From assembly GCA_900544135.1 (NCBI GenBank), contig UQTU01000001.1, forward strand, positions 186,001-250,000: 64,000 nt of DNA, read 5' to 3'. Each line of letters opens with the position of its first letter. The first letter of the stretch is position 1. Shown piece by piece: positions 42,624 through 51,561 of the stretch. The translations under genes and the position numbers were made by a program. This DNA is from an uncultured Collinsella sp. (GTDB taxonomy: Bacteria; Actinomycetota; Coriobacteriia; Coriobacteriales; Coriobacteriaceae). The notes under the pieces were generated by a model that worked only from the letters and a program-made list of their open reading frames with translations, had not been told where the DNA came from and did not search any database.

Positions 42624-43397
42624 CTACATCGCCATTCCGCCGTCGACGCGCACGACCTCACCCGTAATGTAGGCAGCCGCATCGCTCGCCAGAAAGCGCA
42701 CTACGCCGGCCACCTCCTCGGGGCGCGCCATGCGCTTAAGGGGAATCTGCTCCTCGGTTGCCGTACGCACCTTCTCCGAGAGCTTTGCCGTCATATCCGT
42801 CTCGACAAACCCGGGGGCAACCGCGTTCACTCGTACGCCGCGGGGCGCAAGCTCGCGCGCCACCGCCTTGGTCAGGCCGATCACGCCCGCCTTGGAGGCA
42901 GCGTAGTTAGCTTGCCCGGCATTGCCCATCAGGCCCACGACCGAGCTCATGTTGACGACGCAGCCGCCGCGCTGGCGCATAAAGGTCTTGGTGAGCGCGC
43001 GCGTCGTGTTAAACGTTCCCTTGAGATTGACATCGAGTACGCGATCGAAGGCGTCATCGCCCATGCGCATGAGCAGGCCATCGTGGGTGATGCCAGCGTT
43101 GTTGACGAGCGCCCAAATGGAGCCAAAGTCGTTGAGGACCGCTTCCACGCACGCGTTGACGGCAGCGGGGTCGGCCACATCGCATTGATACGCGCGTGCC
43201 GCGGCGCCAGCCGCCTCGCAGGCCTCGCACGTCTCGCGCGCCGCATCGACGCTGCCGGCATAGACGACGGCGATATCAAAGCCGTCCTCCGCCAGACCGA
43301 CAGCGCAGGCGCGGCCGATACCACGCGAGCCGCCCGTGACCAGTGCCACGCGACGTGAGTCGTTGCGCTCGAGCGTGCCGTTGTTCAAGTTGCCCAT
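42624..43397 (-). CDS. fabG: 3-oxoacyl-ACP reductase FabG
   Basis: A 257-residue short-chain dehydrogenase. The NADPH loop is VTGGSRGIGRA, with NNAG at LVNNAGITHDGLL, and the catalytic Ser, Tyr and Lys in NMSSVVGLMGNAGQANYAASKAG. The first 15 residues before the Rossmann fold are slightly longer than usual. It lies in the fab operon between fabD and fabF. Confidence 0.95.
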   Translation of the reverse strand: MGNLNNGTLERNDSRRVALVTGGSRGIGRACAVGLAEDGFDIAVVYAGSVDAARETCEACEAAGAAARAYQCDVADPAAVNACVEAVLNDFGSIWALVNNAGITHDGLLMRMGDDAFDRVLDVNLKGTFNTTRALTKTFMRQRGGCVVNMSSVVGLMGNAGQANYAASKAGVIGLTKAVARELAPRGVRVNAVAPGFVETDMTAKLSEKVRTATEEQIPLKRMARPEEVAGVVRFLASDAAAYITGEVVRVDGGMAM

Positions 43398-43427
43398 GTC
43401 ATTCCTTTCGGGTTACAGCCCTATGGA

Positions 43428-44354
43428 CTATGCGAGCTCGTCGGCAATAGCTGCGACCTGCTCGGCCGTTTCGCACGAATACACGCGAACGTCGCTCAGC
43501 GTACGCTTGACCAGGCCCGACAGCGTTTTGCCAGGTCCGACCTCAATAAACGTATCGATGCCCTGATCCTGCAGAGCGTGCAGCGTGTCGACCCAGTGCA
43601 CGGCATGGCTCACCTGGTTGGCCAAGACATCCGATGCTGCTCGCGGGTCCGTCGGATAGGGCGCCGCCGTCATGTTTGACATGACCGGAATTAGCAGCGA
43701 AGACGGCGCGTGGCCGTCTTGGATATACGTCGCCAGCCCCTCAGTCGCCTCGACCATATAGGGGCTATGGAATGCACCTGACACCGCGACTTTCATAGCG
43801 TGGCCGCCGGCCTCTTTTACTAGGACGTCGAGCTCCTGCAGCGCCTCGGGCGCTCCGGCCACAACCGTCTGCTGCGGACTGTTGTAGTTGACTGGCCAGC
43901 AGTCCTCGCCGGCCTGTTTTGCCAGGCCCTCGACCTGCGCCGCATCGAGTTTGATGACGGCGCGCATGCCGCCGGGGTGACGCTCAGCCGCCGTGGCCAT
44001 CAATGCCGCGCGCTCACACACAAGCTCAAAGCCCGCTCGCGTATCGAACGCCCCCGCAAAGGTGAGCGCGGCGACCTCGCCCAGCGAGAATCCCGCACAG
44101 GCGGCAGGCACCACGCCGCGCTCACGCAGGGCGACGGCGACAGCCAAGTCGTGCACGAACACGCAAGGCTGCGTGTTCTCAGTCTGCGAGAGCTCCTCCT
44201 TGGAGGCGCTCCGGCACTGCTCACTGGTTCCCGGACGCACCTCGTCGGCGATCGCAAACACCTCGGCAGCCGCCGGTGATGCCTCGATGAGGTCGACGCC
44301 CATCGCGGGATGCTGGGCACCCTGACCGGCAAACAGAAACGCTACGCTACCCAT
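43428..44354 (-). CDS. fabD: Malonyl-CoA:ACP transacylase
   Basis: A 308-residue acyltransferase. FLFAGQGAQHPAMG is at the N-terminus, the nucleophilic Ser is in CAGFSLGEVAAL and the catalytic His in SGAFHSPYM. ATG 44354 overlaps the fabK stop by 13 nt, indicating coupling; a longer upstream frame is out of family. Confidence 0.95.
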   Translation of the reverse strand: MGSVAFLFAGQGAQHPAMGVDLIEASPAAAEVFAIADEVRPGTSEQCRSASKEELSQTENTQPCVFVHDLAVAVALRERGVVPAACAGFSLGEVAALTFAGAFDTRAGFELVCERAALMATAAERHPGGMRAVIKLDAAQVEGLAKQAGEDCWPVNYNSPQQTVVAGAPEALQELDVLVKEAGGHAMKVAVSGAFHSPYMVEATEGLATYIQDGHAPSSLLIPVMSNMTAAPYPTDPRAASDVLANQVSHAVHWVDTLHALQDQGIDTFIEVGPGKTLSGLVKRTLSDVRVYSCETAEQVAAIADELA

Positions 44355-45286
44355 GCGGACGCACCCTTCAGGACATGCTCGGCGCCATCGACCAGATCGT
44401 CGACGATTTCGCGTGCGCTCTGGCGTTCGTTGACCATGCCGGCAATCTGTCCGCACAAATACGAACCCTCTTCGTAATTACCGTCCTTTGCGGCTTTACG
44501 AAGCGCGCCCGTGCCCATGGCCCCAAGCTCCTCGGGGCTTGCGCCCGCCGCCTCGTTCTTGGCATACGCGTTGGTGAAGGGGCTCTTGAGGGCGCGAACC
44601 GGATGTCCCGTCGAGCGACCGGTCGCACGCGTCGACGTGTCGCCTGCCTTGAGCACCAGCTCTTTGTACTGTTCGGATACGGTGCACTCGTTTGCGACCA
44701 GAAAGCGTGTTCCCACCTGGACGCCGGCAGCGCCGAGCATAAAGGCGGCCGCCACACCGCGGCCATCGGCGATGCCGCCAGCCGCAACCACGGGAATATC
44801 GACCGCATCGACAACCTGCGGCACCAGCGCCATCGTCGAGGTCTCTCCAATATGGCCGCCTGATTCGGTGCCCTCGGCAACCACGGCAGCTGCTCCGCGA
44901 CGTGCCACGAGGCGCGCCAGCGCCACCGAGGCAACGACCGGGATGACCTTGATGCCCGCCTCGTTCCACGCCTTCATGTACTTGGCGGGATTGCCGGCGC
45001 CCGTCACGACGACCGGCACTCGCTCGTCAATCACGACCTGTGCAACCTCGTCGGCAAACGGGCTCATGAGCATGACGTTCACGCCAAAGGGCTTATCCGT
45101 CCTGGCGCGCAGCTCATGAATCTGGTCGCGAAGCCAGTTGGCGTCGGCGTTCATGGCCGCGATGATGCCTAAGCCACCCGCCTCGGACACTGCGGACGCC
45201 AGCGAGGCATCGGCAATCCAGGCCATACCGCCCTGGAACACGGGCTTTTCGATGCCGAGCAGATCGCAGAGAGGAGTCTTGAGCAT
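44342..45286 (-). CDS. fabK: Enoyl-ACP reductase II (FabK)
   Basis: A 314-residue FMN-dependent TIM-barrel enoyl reductase of the NPD family: MLKTPLCDLLGIEKPVFQGGMAWI, GAGNPAKYM, AEGTESGGHIGE and VAAGGIADGRGVAAAFMLGA. It replaces triclosan-sensitive FabI; no fabI is visible in the window. It begins 2 nt after acpP. Confidence 0.94.
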   Translation of the reverse strand: MLKTPLCDLLGIEKPVFQGGMAWIADASLASAVSEAGGLGIIAAMNADANWLRDQIHELRARTDKPFGVNVMLMSPFADEVAQVVIDERVPVVVTGAGNPAKYMKAWNEAGIKVIPVVASVALARLVARRGAAAVVAEGTESGGHIGETSTMALVPQVVDAVDIPVVAAGGIADGRGVAAAFMLGAAGVQVGTRFLVANECTVSEQYKELVLKAGDTSTRATGRSTGHPVRALKSPFTNAYAKNEAAGASPEELGAMGTGALRKAAKDGNYEEGSYLCGQIAGMVNERQSAREIVDDLVDGAEHVLKGASAWVA

Positions 45287-45288
45287 CT

Positions 45289-45525
45289 CTACTTCTCCAA
45301 TGCCGCCTCGACCGTATCGGCGAACTCGCCGACCGTCTTGGGGTTCTCCTCGGTATCGAGCTGGATGCCAAACTCGTCCTCGACGGCAACGAGGATCTCG
45401 ACGGTGCCCAGGCTGTCGAGACCAATCTCCTCGAGCGTGGACTCGGGCTTCATCTCGACATCGTCAAGACCGGCGGTCTCGCGGATAACGTCGCAAACGC
45501 GCTCGAAGGTCTTCTGATCTGCCAT
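45289..45525 (-). CDS. acpP: Acyl carrier protein
   Basis: A 78-residue acidic four-helix protein. The phosphopantetheine Ser is in the GLDSLGTVEI motif near residue 38. It lies 51 nt after fabH and 2 nt before fabK. Confidence 0.96.
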   Translation of the reverse strand: MADQKTFERVCDVIRETAGLDDVEMKPESTLEEIGLDSLGTVEILVAVEDEFGIQLDTEENPKTVGEFADTVEAALEK

Positions 45526-45576
45526 GGTAGTTCTCCTTTGGTTGTGCCCTAGGGCGTTTTTATTTCCTATGTGCGA

Positions 45577-46536
45577 CTACTTCCAACGAAGCAGATAGCC
45601 ACCTATATCCAGGCCGGCGCCAAATCCAACCAAGGCGATGGTGTCGCCTGTGTGAAGTGCACCGGCGTTTGCCAGCCGGTCGAGGGCAAGCGGAATGCAT
45701 GCGCTCGAAATGTTGCCGGTCTCGCGCAACGTGCGAACCACGCGCTCGTCCGGCACGCCCAGGCGCTTGACCGCCTGGCTCAGGATTCGTTCGTTAGCCT
45801 GATGGAATACAAAATGATCGATGTCTTCGACCAAAATGCCCGCATCGATCGCAAGCTTATGGACCGTGTCGCAGATGGCGTTGACGCCGAACTTGAACAC
45901 GCGGCGGCCATTCATGGACAGCACGCTCGCGCTATCTGCGGAAGCCTTAAACGGCGAGGTACCGACCAGACCGGGAACGCGCAACGTCTCGACGTCGGGC
46001 GCCGTCGAAAGCTCAACGGCAAGGGGGTTGTCTCCCCCAGCTTCAATCACTGCGGCGCCTGCCCCATCGCCAAAAAGCACGCAGGTGGCACGGTCGGTCC
46101 AGTCGAGCGCGCGCGTCATCTGCTCGGCAGCAACAACAAGCACGCGCTCGGCACGGCTGCGAGCGATATAGCCCTCGGCGACATCGAGCGCAAATACGAA
46201 GCCGGCACAAGCCGCCGAGACATCGAAGGCAGGGCACGTCGCGCCTAGTCGCTCAGCAACGGCACACGCCTCAGCGGGAACAAGGTGGTCACCCGTCGTC
46301 GTCGAGCAGACGATCAGATCCAGCTGGCTCGCGTCGATTCCGGACACCTGGAGTGCCCGCTCGCTCGCCGCTACTGCAAGGTCGTCAAGTGACTCGGTGG
46401 TGCAGACGTGGCGGCTCTTGATACCTGTGCGAGTAAAAATCCACTCATCCGAGGTATCGAGGAACTCAGACAGCTCGTCATTGGAAACACTGCGCTCAGG
46501 AAGTGCCGAACCTGTTCCAAGAATCCTGAAACCCAT
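45577..46536 (-). CDS. fabH: Beta-ketoacyl-ACP synthase III
   Basis: A 319-residue initiator condensing enzyme. The Cys is in DVSAACAGFVFAL, with His and Asn in HFVFHQANERIL and RETGNISSACIP. ATG 46536 has AAAGGAGGTTAG upstream, an excellent ribosome site. It is the first gene of the fab-acc operon, so direct repeats at 46556-46619 in front of it may be operators. Confidence 0.95.
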   Translation of the reverse strand: MGFRILGTGSALPERSVSNDELSEFLDTSDEWIFTRTGIKSRHVCTTESLDDLAVAASERALQVSGIDASQLDLIVCSTTTGDHLVPAEACAVAERLGATCPAFDVSAACAGFVFALDVAEGYIARSRAERVLVVAAEQMTRALDWTDRATCVLFGDGAGAAVIEAGGDNPLAVELSTAPDVETLRVPGLVGTSPFKASADSASVLSMNGRRVFKFGVNAICDTVHKLAIDAGILVEDIDHFVFHQANERILSQAVKRLGVPDERVVRTLRETGNISSACIPLALDRLANAGALHTGDTIALVGFGAGLDIGGYLLRWK

Positions 46537-46555
46537 CACTAACCTCCTTTGAGTT

Positions 46556-46619
46556 GTTGACGTGTTTACATCGACCAAGAGAGGATAACGCATTTCAGTC
46601 TTTGTTGACGTGTTAACAT
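46556..46619. promoter_or_regulatory. Direct repeats between fabH and birA
   Basis: GTTGACGTGTTTACAT at 46556-46571 and GTTGACGTGTTAACAT at 46604-46619 differ at one base and are 48 bp apart. The second contains the palindrome TGTTAACA. They lie in the shared promoter region of the divergent fab operon and birA, suggesting binding sites of a lipid or biotin regulator. BirA itself lacks a DNA-binding domain here, so another factor is needed. Confidence 0.5.
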
Positions 46620-46712
46620 TAAATTGTCCAAATGCGACAAAGGCTTCACATTGTGTCTATCTCTCGACACCATTGCGTCATTCACTTATTCAATAAGGAG
46701 GTAGCAGCCGCT

Positions 46713-47489
46713 ATGGATGCCCAATTAACGATTGTCGACGTAACCGGATCGACCAACGATGACCTGCTCGAGGCAGGAAAACAGGGTGCGCCGCACGGCA
46801 CAGGACTTGCCGCCCGCGCGCAAACGGCAGGACGCGGCCGGCGCGGCCACAAGTGGGATTCAACCGCCGGCAACCTATTGCTTTCGATTGTCCTGCGTCC
46901 ATGCGTTAATCCCGCAAAGTACTCTGGTCTTGCCGCCGTCAGCGGCCTAGCGGTGCTCGAAGCACTCGAAAAGCAGGGTCTTGCAAACGAGATTCGCCTT
47001 AAATGGCCCAACGACCTGGTCGCGCGAGGACGCAAGCTCGGCGGCATTCTGGTCGAGGCCGCACGCGATAACGAAGGCAAACCTTTCGCCGTCTGCGGCA
47101 TTGGTGTCAACGTAAACTACACGCCCCAAGAGGTGCCCGATGGTGGCCTGGCGGCAATTGGCCTCTCGGACCTTAACGAAAACGTTCCTACCGTCGACAT
47201 GCTCCTCGATGAGGTCTATCACGCCGTTATAGACGCCGTAGATGCCTGGGCAGAACGCCTCAACTCCATGGAAGAAAACACCGGACCGCTCGCGCCCGTC
47301 CACGGCGAATATGTCGCTCACCTCAATTGGATTGGAGAGCACGTTATCGCCCGCTCCCCCGCTGGAGACGAGCTGGCGCGAGGCATCTTTAAAACGGTCG
47401 ATGGCTTTGGTCGCGCGTGCATCGAAACGAAAGACGGCTTGCGTTTCTTCCATTTTGAGGAGGCGTCTTTGCGCCACTTAAGCGATTAG
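46713..47489 (+). CDS. birA: Biotin-[acetyl-CoA-carboxylase] ligase, catalytic type only
   Basis: A 258-residue ligase that attaches biotin to AccB. The biotinyl-AMP site is in QTAGRGRRGHKW, then LKWPNDLVARGRKLGGILVEA and the C-terminal cap domain (GEHVIARSPAGDELARGIF). It lacks the N-terminal helix-turn-helix of bifunctional BirA, so it is not a repressor. ATG 46713 has AAGGAGG 11 nt upstream, slightly long. It is divergent from the fab-acc operon that makes its substrate. Confidence 0.93.
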   Translation: MDAQLTIVDVTGSTNDDLLEAGKQGAPHGTGLAARAQTAGRGRRGHKWDSTAGNLLLSIVLRPCVNPAKYSGLAAVSGLAVLEALEKQGLANEIRLKWPNDLVARGRKLGGILVEAARDNEGKPFAVCGIGVNVNYTPQEVPDGGLAAIGLSDLNENVPTVDMLLDEVYHAVIDAVDAWAERLNSMEENTGPLAPVHGEYVAHLNWIGEHVIARSPAGDELARGIFKTVDGFGRACIETKDGLRFFHFEEASLRHLSD

Positions 47490-47548
47490 GGCGCCGCAGC
47501 CATCGGCTCGGCAGCATTACCCGGCAGTCCAAACCATCATTCAAAACA

Positions 47549-47585
47549 AAAGGGCCCCGCTACCGTAACGGCAGCGGGGCCCTTT
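47549..47585. terminator. Bidirectional terminator between birA and rpsJ
   Basis: Arms AAAGGGCCCCGCTACCG (47549-47565) and CGGCAGCGGGGCCCTTT (47569-47585) pair around a 3-nt loop with one mismatch. It serves the convergent birA and rpsL-rpsG-fusA-rpsJ transcripts. Confidence 0.85.
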
Positions 47586-47604
47586 AAGCTATGAGCGATA
47601 TCGC

Positions 47605-47913
47605 TTAGAGCTTGATGTCGATGTCGACGCCAGCGGGGAGGTCGAGACGCATGAGCGAATCAACGGTGCCCGAGGTGGGGTCGAGGATGTCGATGAGGCG
47701 CTTGTGGGTGCGCATCTCGAACTGCTCACGGGAGTCCTTGTTCACGTGCGGCGAGCGGATAACCGTGTACAGGTTGCGCTCGGTGGGCAGGGGGACAGGA
47801 CCGGAAACGCGAGCGCCGGTCTTCTGAGCGGTCTCAACGATGAGCTTCGCGGACTGATCGACGACCTCGTGATCATAGCCCTTGAGGCGAATGCGGATCT
47901 TCTGGGTAGCCAA
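47605..47913 (-). CDS. rpsJ: 30S ribosomal protein S10, separated from rplC
   Basis: A 102-residue protein: KIRIRLKGYDHEVVDQSA, then GPVPLPTERNLYTVIRSPHVNKDSREQFE and HKRLIDI. It also serves as the NusE antitermination factor. It ends the str operon (after fusA by 60 nt) and is followed by a terminator, so it is about 14 kb from rplC, its usual neighbour. Confidence 0.97.
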   Translation of the reverse strand: MATQKIRIRLKGYDHEVVDQSAKLIVETAQKTGARVSGPVPLPTERNLYTVIRSPHVNKDSREQFEMRTHKRLIDILDPTSGTVDSLMRLDLPAGVDIDIKL

Positions 47914-47973
47914 CTTAAACCTCCAAAGAGTGCGAGAGATGTTCTCGCGGATTACGTAACAGGGAGCTCGAAC

Positions 47974-50073
47974 TTAGGCGTTCTTGCTCATGACCTCGTC
48001 CACAATGGACTTGGGCGCGGGCTCATAAGAGTCGAACTGCATCGTGTAGGATGCACGGCCCTGGGTCTGGGAGCGAAGGTCGGTAGCGTAACCGAACATC
48101 TCGCCCAGCGGCACCTTGGCACGGATGAGCTTGCTGTTCTTGCGATCCTCCATGCCCTCGATCTTGCCGCGGCGACCGGAGAGGTTGCCCATAACGTCGC
48201 CCATGTACTGCTCGGGGGTCTCGACCTCGACAGCCATGATCGGCTCGAGCAGCTGCGGATCGGACTTCTTGAGGGCGTCCTTGATAGCCATGGAACCGGC
48301 GATCTTGAAGGCGGCCTCGGAGGAGTCGACCTCGTGGTAAGAACCGTCGAACAGGGTGACCTTGACGTCGAGGACCGGGAAGCCGGCGATAACACCGGTG
48401 TTCAGGGCCTCCTGGATGCCCTTGTCGATGGACGGGATGTACTCCTTGGGCACGACGCCGCCGACGATAGCGTTGACGAACTCGTAGCCGAAGCCCTCCT
48501 CCATCTTCTCGAGCTTGATGACGGCGTGGCCGTACTGACCGCGACCGCCGGACTGACGGACGAACTTGCCCTCAGCCTTCTCGACGTCGTGACCAGCGGT
48601 CTCGCGGTAGGCAACCTGGGGCTTACCAACGTTAGCGTCAACCTTGAACTCACGGAGCAGACGGTCGACGATGATCTCGAGGTGCAGCTCGCCCATGCCG
48701 GCGATGATGGTCTGGCCGGTCTCGTGGTTGGTGGACACCTGGAAGGTCGGGTCCTCCTCGGCGAGCTTGGTCAGAGCAAGGGACATCTTGTCCTGCTCGG
48801 CCTTGGTCTTGGGCTCGATGGCAACGTCGATAACGGGCTTAGCGAACTCGATCTTCTCGAGGACGATCTCCTTGCCCTCAGCGCACAGGGTGTCACCGGT
48901 GGTGGAGTTCTTGAAGCCGACGCAAGCAACGATGTCGCCGGCGGCAGCGTCGTCACGGTCGATACGCTCGGCGGCGTTCATCTCGAGGATGCGGCCGAGG
49001 CGCTCGCGCTGACCGTTGGAAGCGTTGACCACGTAGGAGCCGGACTCGGCACGGCCGGAGTAAACGCGGACGTAGGTGAGCTTACCGACGAACGGGTCGG
49101 TCATGATCTTGAAGACCAGGCCGGAGAAGGGCTCGTCGAAGGAAGGATGACGCTGGATCTCCTCGCCGGTGTCCGGATCGGTACCGGTGACGGCCTCGAC
49201 GTCGAGCGGGCTGGGCAGGTAGTCGACGACAGCGTCGAGCAGCTCCTGGACGCCCTTGTTCTTATAGGCGGAGCCCACGAAGACGAGGTTGAGCTCGTTG
49301 GCCAGAACGCCCTTGCGCAGAGCAGCCTTGAGCTCCTCGACGGTGAAGTCCTCCTCCATGAGGATCTTCTCCATGAGCTCGTCGTCAAAGCTGGCAGCAG
49401 CGTCGAGGAGCTCCTCGCGCTTGGTGGCAGCGATGTCGGCAAACTCAGCCGGGATCTCGTCCATCGGCTCGGGGTAGGTCATGCCCTTCTCGTCGGCCTT
49501 GAAGTCCCATGCAGTCATGGTAACGAGGTCGATGACGCCCCAGAAGTTGTCCTCGGCGCCCATCGGGACCTGAGCGGCCACGGCGTTAGCGTCGAGACGA
49601 TCCTTCATGGTCTCGATAGCGTTGAAGAAGTCAGCGCCCACGCGGTCATACTTGTTGATGAAGGCGATACGGGGGACGTTGAAGGTAGAAGCCTGACGCC
49701 AAACGGTCTCAGACTGGGGCTGAACGCCGGCAACGGCGTCGAAGACGGCGACAGCGCCATCGAGGACGCGCAGGCAGCGCTCGACCTCAGCGGTGAAGTC
49801 AACGTGGCCCGGGGTGTCGATGATCTGGATGCGGTAGTCCTTACCGTCCTTGTTCCAGAAGCACGTGGTAGCAGCGGAGGTAATGGTTACGCCGCGCTCC
49901 TGCTCCTGAACCATCCAGTCCATGGTGGCAGCGCCCTCATGGACCTCACCGATCTTGTGGGTCTTACCGGTGTAGTAAAGAATACGCTCGGTCGTGGTGG
50001 TCTTACCGGCATCGATGTGGGCCATGATGCCGATGTTACGGGTATCGGAAAGCTTGTACTTAGGCTTAGCCAT
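47974..50073 (-). CDS. fusA: Elongation factor G
   Basis: A 699-residue translational GTPase. The P-loop is AHIDAGKTTTTERI, the switch region is DTPGHVDFTAEVERCLRV and the base motif is NKYDRVGAD. Domain IV and the C-terminal YTMQFDSYEPAP are intact. It is the single EF-G here; tufA does not follow, as rpsJ is next. It lies 19 nt after rpsG. Confidence 0.97.
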   Translation of the reverse strand: MAKPKYKLSDTRNIGIMAHIDAGKTTTTERILYYTGKTHKIGEVHEGAATMDWMVQEQERGVTITSAATTCFWNKDGKDYRIQIIDTPGHVDFTAEVERCLRVLDGAVAVFDAVAGVQPQSETVWRQASTFNVPRIAFINKYDRVGADFFNAIETMKDRLDANAVAAQVPMGAEDNFWGVIDLVTMTAWDFKADEKGMTYPEPMDEIPAEFADIAATKREELLDAAASFDDELMEKILMEEDFTVEELKAALRKGVLANELNLVFVGSAYKNKGVQELLDAVVDYLPSPLDVEAVTGTDPDTGEEIQRHPSFDEPFSGLVFKIMTDPFVGKLTYVRVYSGRAESGSYVVNASNGQRERLGRILEMNAAERIDRDDAAAGDIVACVGFKNSTTGDTLCAEGKEIVLEKIEFAKPVIDVAIEPKTKAEQDKMSLALTKLAEEDPTFQVSTNHETGQTIIAGMGELHLEIIVDRLLREFKVDANVGKPQVAYRETAGHDVEKAEGKFVRQSGGRGQYGHAVIKLEKMEEGFGYEFVNAIVGGVVPKEYIPSIDKGIQEALNTGVIAGFPVLDVKVTLFDGSYHEVDSSEAAFKIAGSMAIKDALKKSDPQLLEPIMAVEVETPEQYMGDVMGNLSGRRGKIEGMEDRKNSKLIRAKVPLGEMFGYATDLRSQTQGRASYTMQFDSYEPAPKSIVDEVMSKNA

Positions 50074-50092
50074 GTTAGTTCCTTACCTTAAC

Positions 50093-50566
50093 TTACCAAC
50101 GATAGTGAGAGAACGCGCGGTTGGCCTCGGCCATCTTGAAGACGTCCTCACGCTTCTTGACGGAAGCGCCCAGGCCGTTGGAAGCGTCGAGAATCTCGTT
50201 GGCGAGACGCTCGGCCATGGTCTTCTCCTTACGAGCGCGGGAGAAGTTGACGATCCAGCGGATACCCAGAGCGGTGGAACGACGGGAGTTGACCTCCATC
50301 GGGACCTGATAGGTAGCGCCACCGACACGCTTGGGCTTAACCTCGAGCGTGGGCTTGACGTTGTCCATAGCCTTCTTGAAGGTAGCGAGAGCGTCGCCAC
50401 CCTCGGACTTCTCGGCAACGATCTCGAAAGCGGTGTAAACGATGCGCTCAGCGGTGGCCTTCTTGCCGTCAAGAAGGACCTTGTTGATGAGCTGAGTCAC
50501 CAGGCGGTTGTTGTAAACGGCGTCAGGCTGAACCTCACGACGATTAGCTGCTGCACGACGCGGCAT
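50093..50566 (-). CDS. rpsG: 30S ribosomal protein S7
   Basis: A 157-residue protein: MPRRAAANRREVQPDAVYNN, with KPKRVGGATYQVPMEV and the C-terminal EANRAFSHYRW. It nucleates the 30S head and may regulate the str operon. It lies 73 nt after rpsL. Confidence 0.97.
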   Translation of the reverse strand: MPRRAAANRREVQPDAVYNNRLVTQLINKVLLDGKKATAERIVYTAFEIVAEKSEGGDALATFKKAMDNVKPTLEVKPKRVGGATYQVPMEVNSRRSTALGIRWIVNFSRARKEKTMAERLANEILDASNGLGASVKKREDVFKMAEANRAFSHYRW

Positions 50567-50639
50567 GTGAAATCTCCTTAAGTGTCTACCGTGCGGCGCT
50601 TAGACGGCACACGGCGAAAGTATCAAAACGTTATCTGGC

Positions 50640-51017
50640 TTATTTAGCCTTGGGGCGCTTAGCACCGTACTTGGAACGGGCCTGCATACGGTTCTGGACC
50701 GGAGCAGCGTCGTAGGCGCCACGGATGACGTGATAACGGACACCAGGGAGGTCACGGACACGACCGCCGCGGACGAGCACGATGGAGTGCTCCTGCAGGT
50801 TGTGGCCCTCACCCGGGATGTAAGCAGTAACTTCGATGCCGTTGACGAGGCGAACACGGGCAACCTTACGAAGAGCCGAGTTCGGCTTCTTGGGGCTCGT
50901 GGTGAAGACGCGGGTGCACACGCCGCGCTTCTGGGAGTTGTGCTGCAGAGCAGCGTTCTTGGACTTCTTGGGCACGGAACGACGGCCCTGGCGAACCAGC
51001 TGGTTAATAGTAGGCAA
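50640..51017 (-). CDS. rpsL: 30S ribosomal protein S12
   Basis: A 125-residue protein: MPTINQLVRQGRRSV, then TSPKKPNSALRKVARV and GEGHNLQEHSIVLVRGGRV. The Lys of KKPNSALRK (position 43 in E. coli numbering) is wild-type, predicting streptomycin sensitivity on this locus alone. It is the first gene of the operon, with a good promoter at 51111-51139 and a leader of about 90 nt. Confidence 0.97.
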   Translation of the reverse strand: MPTINQLVRQGRRSVPKKSKNAALQHNSQKRGVCTRVFTTSPKKPNSALRKVARVRLVNGIEVTAYIPGEGHNLQEHSIVLVRGGRVRDLPGVRYHVIRGAYDAAPVQNRMQARSKYGAKRPKAK

Positions 51018-51110
51018 AGCGTACTCCTTCTCGAATGATTCCAGCTTTCTGTAAAGTGCAACGGCTTGAATCGAGGGGTCAGCATCCCCCTACGAAACAC
51101 GCAGTTCGAT

Positions 51111-51139
51111 AGGATACGTGGCGTTAGCTGTGCCGTCAA
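51111..51139 (-). promoter_or_regulatory. rpsL-rpsG-fusA-rpsJ promoter
   Basis: On the minus strand TTGACG (51134-51139) is separated by 17 bp from TATCCT (51111-51116), a strong housekeeping-type promoter about 95 bp before the rpsL start. Confidence 0.75.
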
Positions 51140-51224
51140 CAGACCACGCCGCCGGGCGTATCCCAAAATGGGCACATTTCCGCAAACCCTACACAAAAGG
51201 GATCCCTTCCTGTGCGCATGGGCG

Positions 51225-51376
51225 GATTCCCGGTCCAGGCGGCACAGGGGTTAAGTTTGCTGCTCTACAGTCCTGGCTCGCACGGAGGCCACATTAAGTG
51301 GCCTCCGGCTCGTGCGGAACTCGCGACAAACTTAACCCCTGTGCCGCCCGGCCCGGGAATCCGACGTGCTCGTCGG
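51225..51376. repeat. Intergenic palindromic element, copy B
   Basis: Arms 51225-51259 and 51327-51361 (35 bp, two mismatches) enclose the 67-nt core 51260-51326 with the same ends as copies A and C. The inner stem is GGAGGCCAC and GTGGCCTCC around ATTAA. Outer arm ends GATTCCCGG and CCGGGAATC are shared with copy C, while the inner arms differ. A small hairpin, CCGACG-TGCT-CGTCGG (51361-51376), follows, also as in copy C. It lies upstream of the rpsL promoter and downstream of the anti-sigma terminator. Confidence 0.9.
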
Positions 51377-51388
51377 GGCAACGTTCCC

Positions 51389-51415
51389 TGCCAAAAAGGG
51401 ACAGGTTTATTTTGG
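51389..51415 (+). repeat. Left 27-bp inverted repeat of the sigma/anti-sigma cassette
   Basis: Positions 51389-51415 are the exact reverse complement of 53206-53232 (27 of 27 bases; includes AAAAAGGGACAGG). The two copies face each other around the anti-sigma and sigma genes, 12 nt outside which element B ends on this side. Confidence 0.85.
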
Positions 51416-51528
51416 TCGGTTTTATCTGGGAAAACGCCACTCTTCACGGTGATCCGCATCCATTTGCTACGTTCTTCCGAGAATCAGACGAATAACGTCC
51501 AATCCACTCGTCCATATAACGCTAAAAA

Positions 51529-51555
51529 GGCCGCTTCCCCCCTTGGGAAGCGGCC
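51529..51555 (-). terminator. Intrinsic terminator after the anti-sigma gene
   Basis: GGCCGCTTCCC (51529-51539) and GGGAAGCGGCC (51545-51555) form an 11-bp stem with a 5-nt loop. On the minus strand TTTTTAGC follows. It ends the sigma/anti-sigma transcript. Confidence 0.85.
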
Positions 51556-51561
51556 CAGACT

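Larger units (their letters stand above)
51018..51561. other. Intergenic region: rpsL promoter, element B, terminator
   Basis: No gene is supported in these 544 bases. In plus order they hold the rpsL leader with a small GGGG/CCCC hairpin (about 51073-51092) and the rpsL promoter. A GC-rich motif related to those before rplC and rplB follows (51144-51164), then element B, the 27-bp inverted repeat and the anti-sigma terminator. Confidence 0.6.
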
